Positions 8,272 to 16,635 of a stretch of DNA of 64,000 nucleotides are shown here, piece by piece (the stretch's first letter is position 1; each line of letters starts with the position of its first letter). The stretch is from Actinoallomurus soli (lineage in GTDB: Bacteria > Actinomycetota > Actinomycetes > Streptosporangiales > Streptosporangiaceae), in the NCBI RefSeq assembly GCF_024055715.1, contig NZ_JAMXMV010000003.1:186001-250000 (forward strand). Direction: 5' to 3'. The notes below the pieces were generated by a model that worked only from the letters and a program-made list of their open reading frames with translations, was not told the DNA's origin and made no database searches. Position numbers and translations under genes: made by a program.

Positions 8272-8892
8272 ATGGATCACATGGGGCTGCGGGAGCGGAA
8301 GAAGCGCCAGACGCGCCGGGCGATCGCGGAGGCCGCCCTGCGTCTGTTCGCCGAGCGCGGCTACGAGGAGACGACGATCGCGGACATCGCCGGGGCCGCC
8401 GACGTGTCCCCGCGCACGTTCTTCAGCTACTTCCCGTCCAAGGAGGACGTCGTCTTCGCCGAGATCGACGAGCGCCTCACCGAGGTGCGCGAGGGCCTCG
8501 ACCGCCGGCCCCCGGAGGAGACCCCGCTGCAGTCCATGCGCCGCATCGTGCTGGAGATGATCGAGGCGATCGCCAACGAGCACGGCGAGTACGGCGCGAT
8601 CCAGGTCCAGCTCATCCTCGATCGTCCGTCACTCCAGGCACGCGCCCTGAAGCGGATGAACGACACCGAGCAGTACGTCGTCGAGCGGCTGACCGAGCTC
8701 TGCCCCGGCATCGACGAGGTCGACGCGGTCGTGATCTCCGGTGCGCTCGTGGGCGGCATGAAGGCCGTCATCACCCACTGCCGCGCCCACGGATACGCCC
8801 CGGAGGCGACCCGCGAGGCCGTCGACCGCGCCCTCGCCATCGTCGAACACGGCCTCGGCTCCGTCCCCGTCCTCACCCGCCCGGCGACCTGA
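8272..8892 (+). CDS. TetR family regulator of the MMPL transporter
   Basis: A 206-residue TetR protein: basic N-terminus (GLRERKKRQTRRAIAEAALR), helix-turn-helix TTIADIAGAADVSPRTFFSY then FPSKEDVVF, and an all-helical ligand domain. ATG 8272 is taken as the start; ATG 8281 with GGTGAG nine bases upstream is equally possible. The helix-turn-helix type (PRTFFSYFPSKEDV) is common in actinobacterial TetR proteins next to exporters. Likely represses itself and the divergent MMPL gene until an exported compound binds. Confidence 0.88.
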   Translation: MDHMGLRERKKRQTRRAIAEAALRLFAERGYEETTIADIAGAADVSPRTFFSYFPSKEDVVFAEIDERLTEVREGLDRRPPEETPLQSMRRIVLEMIEAIANEHGEYGAIQVQLILDRPSLQARALKRMNDTEQYVVERLTELCPGIDEVDAVVISGALVGGMKAVITHCRAHGYAPEATREAVDRALAIVEHGLGSVPVLTRPAT

Positions 8893-9022
8893 CGGCGTCC
8901 CGAGCCGGCCGGCATTCCGGGGATCTCGCGGCGGTCGACTATTGATTTCTTCGATCTCCGCCTTCTTAGATCTACGTGGAGTGCCGATCGCGCAGGGACC
9001 CGTTTCCGACCGGAGGGCCGTA

Positions 9023-10051
9023 ATGCTGCGGATCCATTTCGAGTCCGAGGATCTCGCCCGTACCACCGTCGCCCCATCGGCGGACGTGCTCTGGGAGGTT
9101 CTCCTGGGCCTGCACGCACTTCAGGAACGCAACGAGGAAGTCGCCCTGGACGGCTGGCGGCGGCACACCCGCCCCCGCATCCAGGCCTCGCTCCGGCCAC
9201 TCCTGGAGATCGCTCCCCCGCGCGGCTACTCGGCCGATTTCCTCACTCCCACCCGCGGCGTCGCCGACCTCGGCGCGGGAGTCGACAGGATCCTCGCCAC
9301 CACCCCGGACGAGCTCGCGCGCGACTTCACCGAATCGGCGCGTCAGGGCGGCGCCCCATTAATCGCGCGGTCTCTCGCCGCCCGGGACGCCGTGCGCCGG
9401 GTCGCGCAGGACGTCGAGAAGTTCTTCACGATCGCGCTGGCGCCGTACTGGAAGCAGATCTCCCGCGATATCGAGGCCGAGCGCACGCAGCTCGTGCAGA
9501 TACTCGCCGACCACGGCGTGGAACGCCTGCTGGGCACGCTCCACCCGTACGCGCGCTGGGAGTTCCCCGTCCTGCACGTCGACCGGTATGTCGACCAGGA
9601 CGTCGAGCTGGGCGGACGCGGCCTGGTGCTCGTGCCGTCCTACTTCTGCCGGCACCACCCGATCACGCTGCGGGACCCCGAGCTGCCGCCCCTGCTGGTC
9701 TTCCCCGTCGGCCGGCGCACCTGGCTCGGGCGGCCGCAGACCGAGGAGCCGGGAAGGGCCGAGGCGCTGGAAGGGTTGCTCGGCCGGACGCGTACGACGG
9801 TGCTCAGGACGGCCATGACCGGCTGCAGCACCACGGACATCGCCCGGGCCGCCGGCATCTCACCGGCGTCGGTGAGCCACCACACGAAGGTGCTCCGCGA
9901 GGCCGGCCTGATCACCACACGGCGCGACGGCTACTCCGTCTGCCATGAGATCACCGACCTGGGCCTGAGCCTGCTGACGTCGGCCGCGCGGACGCCGATC
10001 GAGCAGCCGCCGCCGGCCGTGGCCGAAGGGCCGGACCGCCAGGCGATGTGA
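9023..10051 (+). CDS. ArsR-like winged-helix regulator with long N-terminal domain
   Basis: A 342-residue protein. The C-terminal part (about residues 255-325) is an ArsR-type winged helix: GCSTTDIARAAGISPASVSH then HTKVLREAGLI. The N-terminal 240 residues resemble the DUF5937-like sensor region often fused to this HTH in actinomycetes. Start at ATG 9023 with GGAGGG five bases upstream; longer frames begin at 8942 without a ribosome site. The gene ends at a strong bidirectional terminator. Effector and targets unknown. Confidence 0.78.
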   Translation: MLRIHFESEDLARTTVAPSADVLWEVLLGLHALQERNEEVALDGWRRHTRPRIQASLRPLLEIAPPRGYSADFLTPTRGVADLGAGVDRILATTPDELARDFTESARQGGAPLIARSLAARDAVRRVAQDVEKFFTIALAPYWKQISRDIEAERTQLVQILADHGVERLLGTLHPYARWEFPVLHVDRYVDQDVELGGRGLVLVPSYFCRHHPITLRDPELPPLLVFPVGRRTWLGRPQTEEPGRAEALEGLLGRTRTTVLRTAMTGCSTTDIARAAGISPASVSHHTKVLREAGLITTRRDGYSVCHEITDLGLSLLTSAARTPIEQPPPAVAEGPDRQAM

Positions 10052-10110
10052 CCGCTCCACTCTCGGTGGCCCCGGCGGTCGAACCGCCGGGGCCACCGAG
10101 AGTGGAGCGG
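10052..10110. terminator. Bidirectional intrinsic terminator, 28-bp perfect stem
   Basis: Two perfectly complementary 28-base arms (10052-10079 and 10083-10110) are separated by only CGA. It overlaps the last bases of the ArsR-like gene's stop region and stands between two convergent genes, six bases from the end of the NlpC/P60-like gene, so it should stop transcription from both sides. Confidence 0.85.
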
Positions 10111-10115
10111 AAGAC

Positions 10116-10691
10116 TCAGTAGACCTTCTTGTAGCGGTAGGCGGACCAGCCGTGGCCGTTCCGGGGCTTGTCCGTCGAGAAGTAGTAGACCTTGTGCTTG
10201 ACCGGCGTGGAGCCGAAGTCGTACGCCCAGTACGCGGTGTGGGCCTTGTTCGCCCACTTCTCGAAGATGCGGACGTGACCGGCGGCCCCGCCGGTGCCCG
10301 CGCCCAGGATGCCGGTGAAGTCGCCCTTCTTCATGCTCTTACGGCCGATCTTGACGCCGTAGCCGGGCAGCGTGACCGTGCTCGCGCTGGTCTTGAGGTG
10401 GAGGGCCATCGAGACGTAGCCGGAGCAGTCGGTGCGGTACCGGTGCTGGCCGTCGGGGTCGCGGTACGAGCCCTGCCAGTTGTACCTGATGCCGGCGCGG
10501 TGCTTGTACCAGTAGGCCGCCCGCTGGATGACCTCGTTCCGGGAGATCTTGCCGCCGATCCTGCCGGCCTGCGCGGACACCTGGCCTGCGGATGCCGCCG
10601 GCGCCGCGGCACCCGCCACCGGGGCGGCGGCGACGAACGCCGTCGAGGCGATCGAGGCAGCGCCCAGCAACCCGAGAATCTGCTTACGCAT
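10116..10691 (-). CDS. Secreted NlpC/P60-like peptidoglycan hydrolase
   Basis: A 191-residue protein with a Sec signal peptide (MRKQILGLLGAASIASTAFV, cleavage near residue 30). The mature part has TDCSGYVSMAL with the likely catalytic C89 and AGHVRIFEKW with H139, the Cys/His arrangement of NlpC/P60-type amidases. It probably acts in the cell wall or outside the cell. Single domain, no SH3 or LysM repeats. The 295 bases upstream hold its promoter region and, further on, short repeats behind alaX. Confidence 0.75.
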   Translation of the reverse strand: MRKQILGLLGAASIASTAFVAAAPVAGAAAPAASAGQVSAQAGRIGGKISRNEVIQRAAYWYKHRAGIRYNWQGSYRDPDGQHRYRTDCSGYVSMALHLKTSASTVTLPGYGVKIGRKSMKKGDFTGILGAGTGGAAGHVRIFEKWANKAHTAYWAYDFGSTPVKHKVYYFSTDKPRNGHGWSAYRYKKVY

Positions 10692-10921
10692 TGATTCCTC
10701 CTCAGAATCCCTCCGCCCGGACCGCCACCGGATTCATCCGGCCTGGAGAGCAGTTTTCGGGCCGAGATGAAATCCGGTCGCAGTACGGAATTCGGTGCGT
10801 CACAGACTCTGACAAGTTCGGACGATCAGCGGCAAGGGATTAGAGCACGCTTGAAAACGCCGCGGTCGAAGGCGTGGTCCGGTATCGCCCGGTCGGCCGG
10901 CCGACCGCGTCGCGGAGAACG

Positions 10922-10986
10922 GTTCGGTCGGCGGCCTCGATGCGGCCCCGTCGGTGAGGTCGACGCGGCGGTGAGGTCGATGCGGC
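10922..10986. repeat. Short tandem repeats behind the AlaX gene
   Basis: Two 17-base units, GGTGAGGTCGAYGCGGC, stand head to tail directly downstream of the AlaX stop codon. Just beyond, 10927-10954 matches the last coding bases of alaX (10990-11017) at 22 of 28 positions, a weak duplicate of the gene's 3' end. Confidence 0.45.
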
Positions 10987-11712
10987 TCAGTCGGCGATCT
11001 TGATGCGGACGCGGCGGAAGCCGCGGCCCTTGTTCTCGATCTTGGCGACCTGGAGCCGGCCGATCTGCCGGGTGGAGGCCACGTGGGTGCCGCCGTCGGC
11101 CTGCGTGTCGAGCCCGACGATGTCGACGATGCGGACCTCCTCCACCTCCGGCGGCACCAGGTTCGTCGCCGTCCGGATGATGTCGGGGATCGCGAACGCC
11201 TCCGCGCGCGGCAGGGTCCGGACGTCGATGCGCCGGTCCGCGGTGATCTCGGCGTTGCAGGCGGCCTCGACGGCCTCCTTGAAACCGGGCGGGACCTCGG
11301 GAAGGTTGAAGTCCATCCGGGCGACGCCGGGCTCCATGTTGCCGCCCGTGACGAGACAGCCGTAGTCGCGGAAGACGACGCCGCACAGGACGTGCAGGCC
11401 GGAGTGGGTGCGCATGAGGCTCGTACGGCGCTCGTCCTCGATCGCGCCGCGCACGGCCGTGCCGACCGGCGGCAGCGGGTCGTTCTCGTCGGGGAGCAGG
11501 TAGAGCTCGTCGCCCTTGCGGGCACCGACGATCCGCGTCTGCACGCCCTGCCACAGCAGAACCCCGTGATCCGGCGGTTGTCCGCCTCCACCCGGATAAA
11601 ATGCCGATCGGTCGAGGACGATCCCCCCGGGTCCCGAGTCGAGCACGACCGCTTCCCATTCGCGCAGCGTCTGGTCGGTCAGCTCAAGCCGCCGCGTCCG
11701 GTGTGTCGTCAT
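10987..11712 (-). CDS. alaX: Alanyl-tRNA editing protein, AlaX type
   Basis: A 241-residue stand-alone relative of the AlaRS editing domain, which removes serine or glycine from mischarged tRNA-Ala. Residues about 30-50 hold the glycine-rich FYPGGGGQPPDHG loop, then RTHSGLHVL (zinc HxxxH) and later DTQADGGTHVASTRQIG. In most AlaX proteins the third zinc ligand is a cysteine (CGGTHV); here it is aspartate (DGGTHV). The start ATG at 11712 is divergent from the SGNH lipoprotein gene. Confidence 0.85.
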   Translation of the reverse strand: MTTHRTRRLELTDQTLREWEAVVLDSGPGGIVLDRSAFYPGGGGQPPDHGVLLWQGVQTRIVGARKGDELYLLPDENDPLPPVGTAVRGAIEDERRTSLMRTHSGLHVLCGVVFRDYGCLVTGGNMEPGVARMDFNLPEVPPGFKEAVEAACNAEITADRRIDVRTLPRAEAFAIPDIIRTATNLVPPEVEEVRIVDIVGLDTQADGGTHVASTRQIGRLQVAKIENKGRGFRRVRIKIAD

Positions 11713-11748
11713 GCAGTGCAGCCTAGAGTGCCTAACCCAAGGAGCGGG

Positions 11749-12474
11749 ATGAGACGACGCGCCCTTCGTTGCCTCGCCGCCGCCGTCGTCCTGCTCGCGC
11801 TGACGGGCTGCGGCGGTACGGAGCGGCGGGCCCGGGCCGACAGCTCGGCCCGCGCGACGAAACGGCAGGCGACGCGCGCCCCCGTCGTCATGTTCCTCGG
11901 CGACAGCTACACGACCGGCAAGATCGGGCAGCAGCCGGAGCAGACGTACGCCGCGGAGACCGCCCGGCTCCTGGGCTGGCAGGTCATCCTCGGCGGCTAC
12001 CGGCAGACCGGCTTCATCGCGAAGGGGCAGATCGGCAAGGACTTCGCGCAGTTGTTCACCGACCAGCTCTCCTGGCGGCCGACCCCGGACCTGGTGATCG
12101 TCTCCGGCGGTCACAACGACCGGCGGCATCCGGCGCAGGACGTCGGCGAGGCGGCCCGGCGGCTGCTGGACACCGTCCGGCAGCGCTGGAGCGGCACGCG
12201 TCTCCTGCTCATCGGGCCGATGTGGGGCGGGGGTGAACCGCCCGAGGAGGTCACGGCGATCCGCGACGCCATGGCGGAGGCCGCCACGGAGACGAAGGTG
12301 CCGTTCATCGACCCGCTGCAGGAACAGTGGATCACCGGGGACCGCAAGAAGGGCACCGGCAACGCACCGCAGTACATCCTGCCCGACGGCACCCACCCCA
12401 CTACGGCGGGCGCCCGTCACATCGCCGAGTGCCTCGTCGCGGACCTGCGCAGACTGAAGCTCACCAAGCCCTGA
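11749..12474 (+). CDS. SGNH/GDSL hydrolase lipoprotein
   Basis: A 241-residue protein with a lipoprotein signal (LAAAVVLLALTGCGG, lipidated Cys near residue 21). Hydrolase blocks are clear: GDSYTTG (block I serine), SGGHND (block III Asn) and DGTHPTTAG (block V Asp/His). Such enzymes deacylate or de-esterify cell-wall polysaccharides or other esters on the outer face of the membrane. Start ATG 11749 with AAGGAG five bases upstream. Confidence 0.88.
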   Translation: MRRRALRCLAAAVVLLALTGCGGTERRARADSSARATKRQATRAPVVMFLGDSYTTGKIGQQPEQTYAAETARLLGWQVILGGYRQTGFIAKGQIGKDFAQLFTDQLSWRPTPDLVIVSGGHNDRRHPAQDVGEAARRLLDTVRQRWSGTRLLLIGPMWGGGEPPEEVTAIRDAMAEAATETKVPFIDPLQEQWITGDRKKGTGNAPQYILPDGTHPTTAGARHIAECLVADLRRLKLTKP

Positions 12475-12536
12475 CGGTCCGGCGCCCGGCGCTCACCGCA
12501 GACGCGTCGCCGCCCCGGTGCCGTACGGGCGAACGC

Positions 12537-12872
12537 TCACCAGGGGCCGTACGGGCCGGAGGAGGAGCCGCCCCGGCGGCCGTACTGGCGCACGGCGGGC
12601 CGGACGTCGGCGAGGTAGACCGCCGCGGCGATGAAGCCGATCACCGGCAGCATCTGGATGATCGAGACGAAGCGGACCGCACCGGCCAGGCCGAACAGCA
12701 GCGCGACGCCGAGGATGATCAGCCACAGCTGCTTCGTCAGCTTGCCGGCCGCCGCGTACGCGCTCGCCGGCCGTATCACGGCGTCGGCGAACGCCCAGAT
12801 CTCGACTATGAAGGCGGCGATGGCCACGACCCAGAACACGATCCCGACGAAACTCTGGGCTGGTTGAAGCAC
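12537..12872 (-). CDS. DUF2516 family membrane protein
   Basis: A 111-residue protein with three predicted helices: about 8-30, 45-70 and 72-90 (LWLIILGVALLFGLAGAVRF, MLPVIGFIAAAVYLADVRPA). The DUF2516 family is actinobacterial and functionally uncharacterised; it often lies next to the XRE-type regulator gene found here at 13722-14108. The protein ends in a Gly/Ser-rich tail. Confidence 0.75.
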   Translation of the reverse strand: MLQPAQSFVGIVFWVVAIAAFIVEIWAFADAVIRPASAYAAAGKLTKQLWLIILGVALLFGLAGAVRFVSIIQMLPVIGFIAAAVYLADVRPAVRQYGRRGGSSSGPYGPW

Positions 12873-12988
12873 GATCGACCCCCTGCACCGGGGCGGCGTC
12901 GTACGAGCGCCGCGTCATCTCTCATCACGTACGGGCTCAGCGTATGTGCTCGGCCCGGGTCCTGCCGATGCCGCGGCCGGAAAGGGCG

Positions 12989-13022
12989 GAGGCCCGGACG
13001 GATCGGTCCGCCCGGGCCTCCG
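12989..13022 (-). terminator. Hairpin terminator candidate
   Basis: GGAGGCCCGGACGGA pairs with TCCGCCCGGGCCTCC (14 of 15 positions) around a TCGG loop. It lies downstream of the HBHA-like gene and its repeats on the minus strand and upstream of DUF2516, separating the two transcription units. Confidence 0.55.
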
Positions 13023-13101
13023 GTGCGTCTCGGACGCGCCGCGACGCCGTCTACCGCGCTCGCCGCGGTGCTCACCGCCGCGCCCGCCTCGGTGCTCGCT
13101 C

Positions 13102-13329
13102 TGCGGCCGGCTCGTTCCTCACCGGCCACTCCGCTCGCTCATCGGCTCGCCGCAGTGCCCTCTGCCGCACTCGCCTCCTCACTCGCTCCGCGGCCGGCAC
13201 GTACCTCACCGGCCACTCCGCTCGCTCATCGGCTCGCCGCAGTGCCCTCTGCCGCACTCGCCTCCTCACTCGCTCCGCGGCCGGCTCGTACCTCACCGGC
13301 CACTCCGCTCGCTCGTCGGCTCGCCGCGG
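13102..13329. repeat. 87-bp tandem repeat, about 2.6 copies
   Basis: Units begin at 13102, 13189 and 13276 (period exactly 87), nearly identical; the third is cut after about 54 bases. 87 is a multiple of three, so both strands stay open through the array, giving Arg/Ala-rich 29-residue repeats that do not look like a real protein. The array starts five bases after the HBHA-like stop codon. Degenerate matches continue to about 13040. Confidence 0.8.
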
Positions 13330-13333
13330 AGGG

Positions 13334-13714
13334 TCAGTCGCCGACCTTCTTGGCGGCGTCGGTCGCGGCCTTGCCGGCCGTCTTCGCGGTCTCCCGCGCC
13401 GACGTGGCGGTGTCCTTGGCGGTGCCGGTGGTCGTCCGGGCCCGGCGAGTGGTGGCCTTGGCGCGCTCCTCCAGCTCCTGCGTGGACTTCTGCCGCTCCA
13501 CGCGGCCGACGATCTTCTTGCCGCGCTCGGCCAGCTCGTCCACGACCTCGGCGGCGCGGCCGCCGACCTGGGTGACGTAGGACAGGGCGACGCCGCCCAG
13601 GTCCTTGTCGATCTTCTTCGGCATCTCGCGGAGCTTCTCGACCGCGAGGTCGCCCGCGCCGGCCGCGACGTAGAACGCCTTCGAGTCGCGCAGCTTCTCG
13701 GTGATGTTCGGCAT
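13334..13714 (-). CDS. Heparin-binding hemagglutinin-like helical protein
   Basis: A 126-residue protein with an N-terminal helical region (KAFYVAAGAGDLAVEKLREM) and a C-terminal tail rich in Lys/Ala/Thr (TAKDTATSARETAKTAGKAA). This layout resembles mycobacterial HBHA and related actinobacterial proteins, which are surface- or lipid-associated; function here is unproven. It starts seven bases after the XRE gene ends, so the two are one operon. Confidence 0.6.
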   Translation of the reverse strand: MPNITEKLRDSKAFYVAAGAGDLAVEKLREMPKKIDKDLGGVALSYVTQVGGRAAEVVDELAERGKKIVGRVERQKSTQELEERAKATTRRARTTTGTAKDTATSARETAKTAGKAATDAAKKVGD

Positions 13715-13721
13715 GTCTGAA

Positions 13722-14108
13722 TTACCCTTCAGTCGGTGGGGTCGCTTCGGTGGCGGCTTCTCCGCCGGGTCCCCCTTCCCGGCGGAACGACTCGTAGATG
13801 TCGAGCAAGACCTGCTTCTGGCGCTCCGACAGGGTCACGTCCGCCCGGATGGCGGCCTGGACGTCCGTGTCGGTCTCTCGCTCGTCGAGGATGCCTGCCT
13901 GCACGTACAGGGCTTCGGCAGAGATGCGCAGGCCCTTGGCGATCTGCTGCAGGATCTCCGCGCTCGGCTTGCGCAGCCCACGCTCGATCTGGCTGAGGTA
14001 CGGGTTGGAAACGCCCGTCGCCTCGGCCAGCTGGCGCAGCGAGACCTTGGCCCGCTTGCGCTGCTCTCGGATGTACTCCCCAATGGAGCCGACTTTGGAA
14101 GTCGCCAT
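13722..14108 (-). CDS. XRE family regulator
   Basis: A 128-residue protein: helix-turn-helix at residues about 12-65 (YIREQRKRAKVSLRQLAEAT then GVSNPYLSQIERG), followed by a helical C-terminus with ADVTLSERQKQVLLDIYESF. Similar proteins are widespread in actinobacteria beside HBHA-like or DUF2516 genes. Start ATG 14108. Immediately upstream are three TTGCAAGC-type half-sites, suggesting autoregulation. Confidence 0.82.
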   Translation of the reverse strand: MATSKVGSIGEYIREQRKRAKVSLRQLAEATGVSNPYLSQIERGLRKPSAEILQQIAKGLRISAEALYVQAGILDERETDTDVQAAIRADVTLSERQKQVLLDIYESFRREGGPGGEAATEATPPTEG

Positions 14109-14127
14109 GTCTCCACTGTGCGTCGCC

Positions 14128-14157
14128 CTGCTTGCTATTGCAAGCAGACTTGCAAGC
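14128..14157. promoter_or_regulatory. Inverted repeat plus extra half-site upstream of the XRE gene
   Basis: CTGCTTGC-TATT-GCAAGCAG (14128-14147) is a perfect inverted repeat, followed by a further TTGCAAGC at 14150-14157. It lies 20-50 bases upstream of the XRE start and is a good autoregulatory operator candidate. The rest of the 267-base gap to 14376 holds nothing recognised. Confidence 0.6.
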
Positions 14158-14375
14158 ACTTCACGGTGAAACGAGTCACATCGCGATGTGACGCTCCTCG
14201 ATGGTCGTCACCGGGGCTCTGGGCCGGCCCGGCCGACACCGGCCCCGGCCCGCCGATGACCCGCCGGACGTCGATCAGGTGGTGGTTCTTGGACCGCCCA
14301 CCTGCGCCGCGTGGCGGCCGCCGGCACCCATCGCGCGGACCGGGGCGGTGCGCGGTCGGACAGGTTCGACCGGTG

Positions 14376-15314
14376 TCAGTCACCGTCGCCGACGAAATCG
14401 GCGATGGCGGCGGCGACGGCTTCGGGCTGCTCATCGGGGATGAAGTGTCCAGCGTCGGGCACGTTGACTCCGGTGGCGTTGTCGGCCCATGGGCTGATGG
14501 AGGCCGCCATGTCCGGGATGGAGCCGTGGCTGCTGGAGATTCCGAGGATGGGGACGGTCAGGTGCTGCCGCTTGAGCGCCTCGTGGTTCTTGCGCGCCGA
14601 CTCGGCGGCGTCTCGGTAGTAGGCGAGGGAGGCGCGGAGGCCGCCGTCGACGGCGAGGGCCGCTGCGTAGTGGTCGAGTTCGGCGTCGTCGAACGTGTCG
14701 GGAGCGAGGGCCTTCACCTTCAGGAACCAGCCGACGTAGTCCCGTTCGCGGCCGGCAAGCAGCGTCTCGGGCAGGTCGGGCACAAGGTGGAACGCGAAAT
14801 GCCAGGTCTTCCACGCCCGATCCGGGTCGGTGGGAATGGCTTCGGGGAGGGTGATGCCGGGGATTCCGGCGTCGAGCAGGGCGACTCCGCGCAGTTGGCT
14901 CTCGAATTGAAGTGCGAGGGAGAAGGCGACCCAGGCGCCGATGTCATGGGCGGCCAGCCAGTAGGTCGGCACTCCGAGAGCCTTCACGGCGGCGTGGACG
15001 TGCGCGGCGACCGTGTGGGTGTCGTAGCCGCGCTCCGGGCGCTCGGAGTGGCCCTGGCCCGGCAGGTCGATCGCAATGACGCGGAACCGGCCGGCGAGGC
15101 GGGGCATGACCTTTCGCCAGGCCCACCAGGTCTGCGGGAATCCGGCGAGCAGGACAACGGCCGGACCGGAATCCCGGCCGCCTTCGACGGCATGAAGGCG
15201 GACGCCGTCCGCGTCGACCCAGCGGTGGGTGAACCCGTCCAGGTCGTGCAGGGGCAGGTCGCGGACAGGGTCGGCTTCGGAGCCATGCCGAGCGGTGGTC
15301 GCAGCGTCAGTCAC
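14376..15314 (-). CDS. Alpha/beta hydrolase, epoxide hydrolase-like
   Basis: A 312-residue alpha/beta hydrolase. The nucleophile elbow is LAAHDIGAWVAF, with aspartate (HDxG) rather than serine, as in epoxide hydrolases and haloalkane dehalogenases; the oxyanion region is LLAGFPQTWWAW and the catalytic histidine lies in DAGHFIPDEQPE. The GTG start at 15314 has GGAGGA five bases upstream and overlaps the end of the MFS gene by 8 bases, so they are coupled. With the exporter and TetR this forms a small inducible detoxification unit. Confidence 0.82.
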   Translation of the reverse strand: MTDAATTARHGSEADPVRDLPLHDLDGFTHRWVDADGVRLHAVEGGRDSGPAVVLLAGFPQTWWAWRKVMPRLAGRFRVIAIDLPGQGHSERPERGYDTHTVAAHVHAAVKALGVPTYWLAAHDIGAWVAFSLALQFESQLRGVALLDAGIPGITLPEAIPTDPDRAWKTWHFAFHLVPDLPETLLAGRERDYVGWFLKVKALAPDTFDDAELDHYAAALAVDGGLRASLAYYRDAAESARKNHEALKRQHLTVPILGISSSHGSIPDMAASISPWADNATGVNVPDAGHFIPDEQPEAVAAAIADFVGDGD

Positions 15315-16542
15315 GGGAATCCTCCATCGGTGTCGGGTGTGCCGGTTCGGTGTTTCGCCCGAGGGCCAGGCCCACGAGCGCGGTGCAGATGACGAGAGCG
15401 GCCAGCGTGGTGCTGGACATCCGGGTCCCGACGGCCTGATCGATGAGGCCCAGTAGCAGGACGGGGACGACGAGCCCGGAATAGACGAACAGGAAATACG
15501 TTGCGCTGAGCTCGGCCCGGTTGCCGGGATCGCACAGTGCGTCTGTGACGCCCAGGCCATGGCGGAACAGGATCCCGACGGCCGCCCCGGCGAAGACGGT
15601 GCCGACGATGAAGACAGGCGCGGAGTGGATCCAGAGCGCCGCCTCGATGACGACCATTCCGATGGCCAGCACGGCTGTCCCGGTGCTACGTCGCAGGAGG
15701 GCCGGCGGTGCGATGATCTGAGCCAGCAGTGCGCTGATGAACAGGGCTCCGACGCCCGCGCCGATGACGGCCAGGTTCGATATGCCCAGGTCGTCACGGA
15801 GGAACGCCGGGACCAGGGACGAGAAGAAGCCGTTCACGCCGGAGGACGCGGCGACGAGCACACCGCTGGCGAGAAACGAGTGAACCCGGCTCGCACCGGC
15901 GGGAAGTGCCGGTCGGCGAACGCGCGGCCGCCGGCGCGTCCTTCGATGTGAAGTCTCGGGGACTGTCAGCCAGGCGATGCCCGCCACGGCACAGACGACC
16001 AGGTAGCACCAGAACACGGTGCGGGTCGGCGCCGGGGTGAACTGCGCGAGCAGGCCCGCGGCGATGGTGCCCAGGCTCAGGCCGCCGACGTTGGCGGCGG
16101 TGGCCAGCACGGCTGCGGTCTTGCGGCCGGGCACGATCTCCGCGATCGACGACGTCGCCGTTGCGGTGATGAGGCCGGTCGCCGTGCCGCTGAGGACCCG
16201 TGAGATCAGCAGGATGGTGAGGCCGTTGGCGAGCGCGAAGCCGAGGGCGCTGAGCGCTGTGAGCGTGAGCGCCAGCGCGAGGACGGGACGGCGACCGATC
16301 GCGTCGGACAGTGAACCGGCCACGAGCAACGTGCCGACGACTCCGATGACGTAGGCGATGAAGACGAGGGTGGTGGTGACGGGTCCAAAACCGAACATCG
16401 GCGCCCACAGGACGTAGAGCGGGATGGTCAGCGTCCCGCCGGCCATGACGACGGTGTAGATGAGGACGACGGCGGCGGCTGGGAGTACGGGGTGTGCTCG
16501 TCGCGCTGTCGCGAAGTGTGGGGAACGCGTGGCCAGGACCAT
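15307..16542 (-). CDS. MFS transporter
   Basis: A 411-residue protein with 12 predicted helices. The loop 2-3 signature GSLSDAIGRRPVL is typical of drug or multidrug MFS pumps. The start ATG at 16542 is the first after the operator; the longer open frame (to 16635) crosses the palindrome and is not expected to be translated. Divergent from the TetR gene at 16636 and coupled to the downstream hydrolase. Confidence 0.88.
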   Translation of the reverse strand: MVLATRSPHFATARRAHPVLPAAAVVLIYTVVMAGGTLTIPLYVLWAPMFGFGPVTTTLVFIAYVIGVVGTLLVAGSLSDAIGRRPVLALALTLTALSALGFALANGLTILLISRVLSGTATGLITATATSSIAEIVPGRKTAAVLATAANVGGLSLGTIAAGLLAQFTPAPTRTVFWCYLVVCAVAGIAWLTVPETSHRRTRRRPRVRRPALPAGASRVHSFLASGVLVAASSGVNGFFSSLVPAFLRDDLGISNLAVIGAGVGALFISALLAQIIAPPALLRRSTGTAVLAIGMVVIEAALWIHSAPVFIVGTVFAGAAVGILFRHGLGVTDALCDPGNRAELSATYFLFVYSGLVVPVLLLGLIDQAVGTRMSSTTLAALVICTALVGLALGRNTEPAHPTPMEDSRD

Positions 16543-16559
16543 GTTCGGGAGGCTAGCAC

Positions 16560-16583
16560 ATCTTGAACTGATCAGTTCAAGAT
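16560..16583. promoter_or_regulatory. 24-bp perfect palindrome, TetR operator
   Basis: The half-site ATCTTGAACTGA is followed directly by its exact complement. It lies in the 93-base gap between the divergent MFS and TetR genes and is long enough for a TetR dimer or pair of dimers. Confidence 0.8.
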
Positions 16584-16635
16584 AGAATGGTGCGCAGCAC
16601 AGCCCGAGACATCGACACCGGCAAGGAAGTGCCAC

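Noticed and set aside
6607-8272. Long open plus-strand frame leading into the TetR gene (761 codons)
   Set aside because: It is antisense to the clear MMPL gene, is Arg/Gly/Asp-rich and unlike any protein. Only the TetR part from 8272 is real.
13072-13296. Repeat-encoded Arg/Glu-rich ORFs in the 87-bp array
   Set aside because: Open in several frames only because the repeat period is a multiple of three; no ribosome site or family.
13102-13329. CRISPR-like array
   Set aside because: The copies are contiguous with no unique spacers, and no cas genes are present. The same applies to the PETPQ repeats at 42811-42920.
13701-15392. Long plus-strand frame of 563 codons
   Set aside because: It runs antisense through the XRE and alpha/beta hydrolase genes, with composition typical of high-GC shadows.
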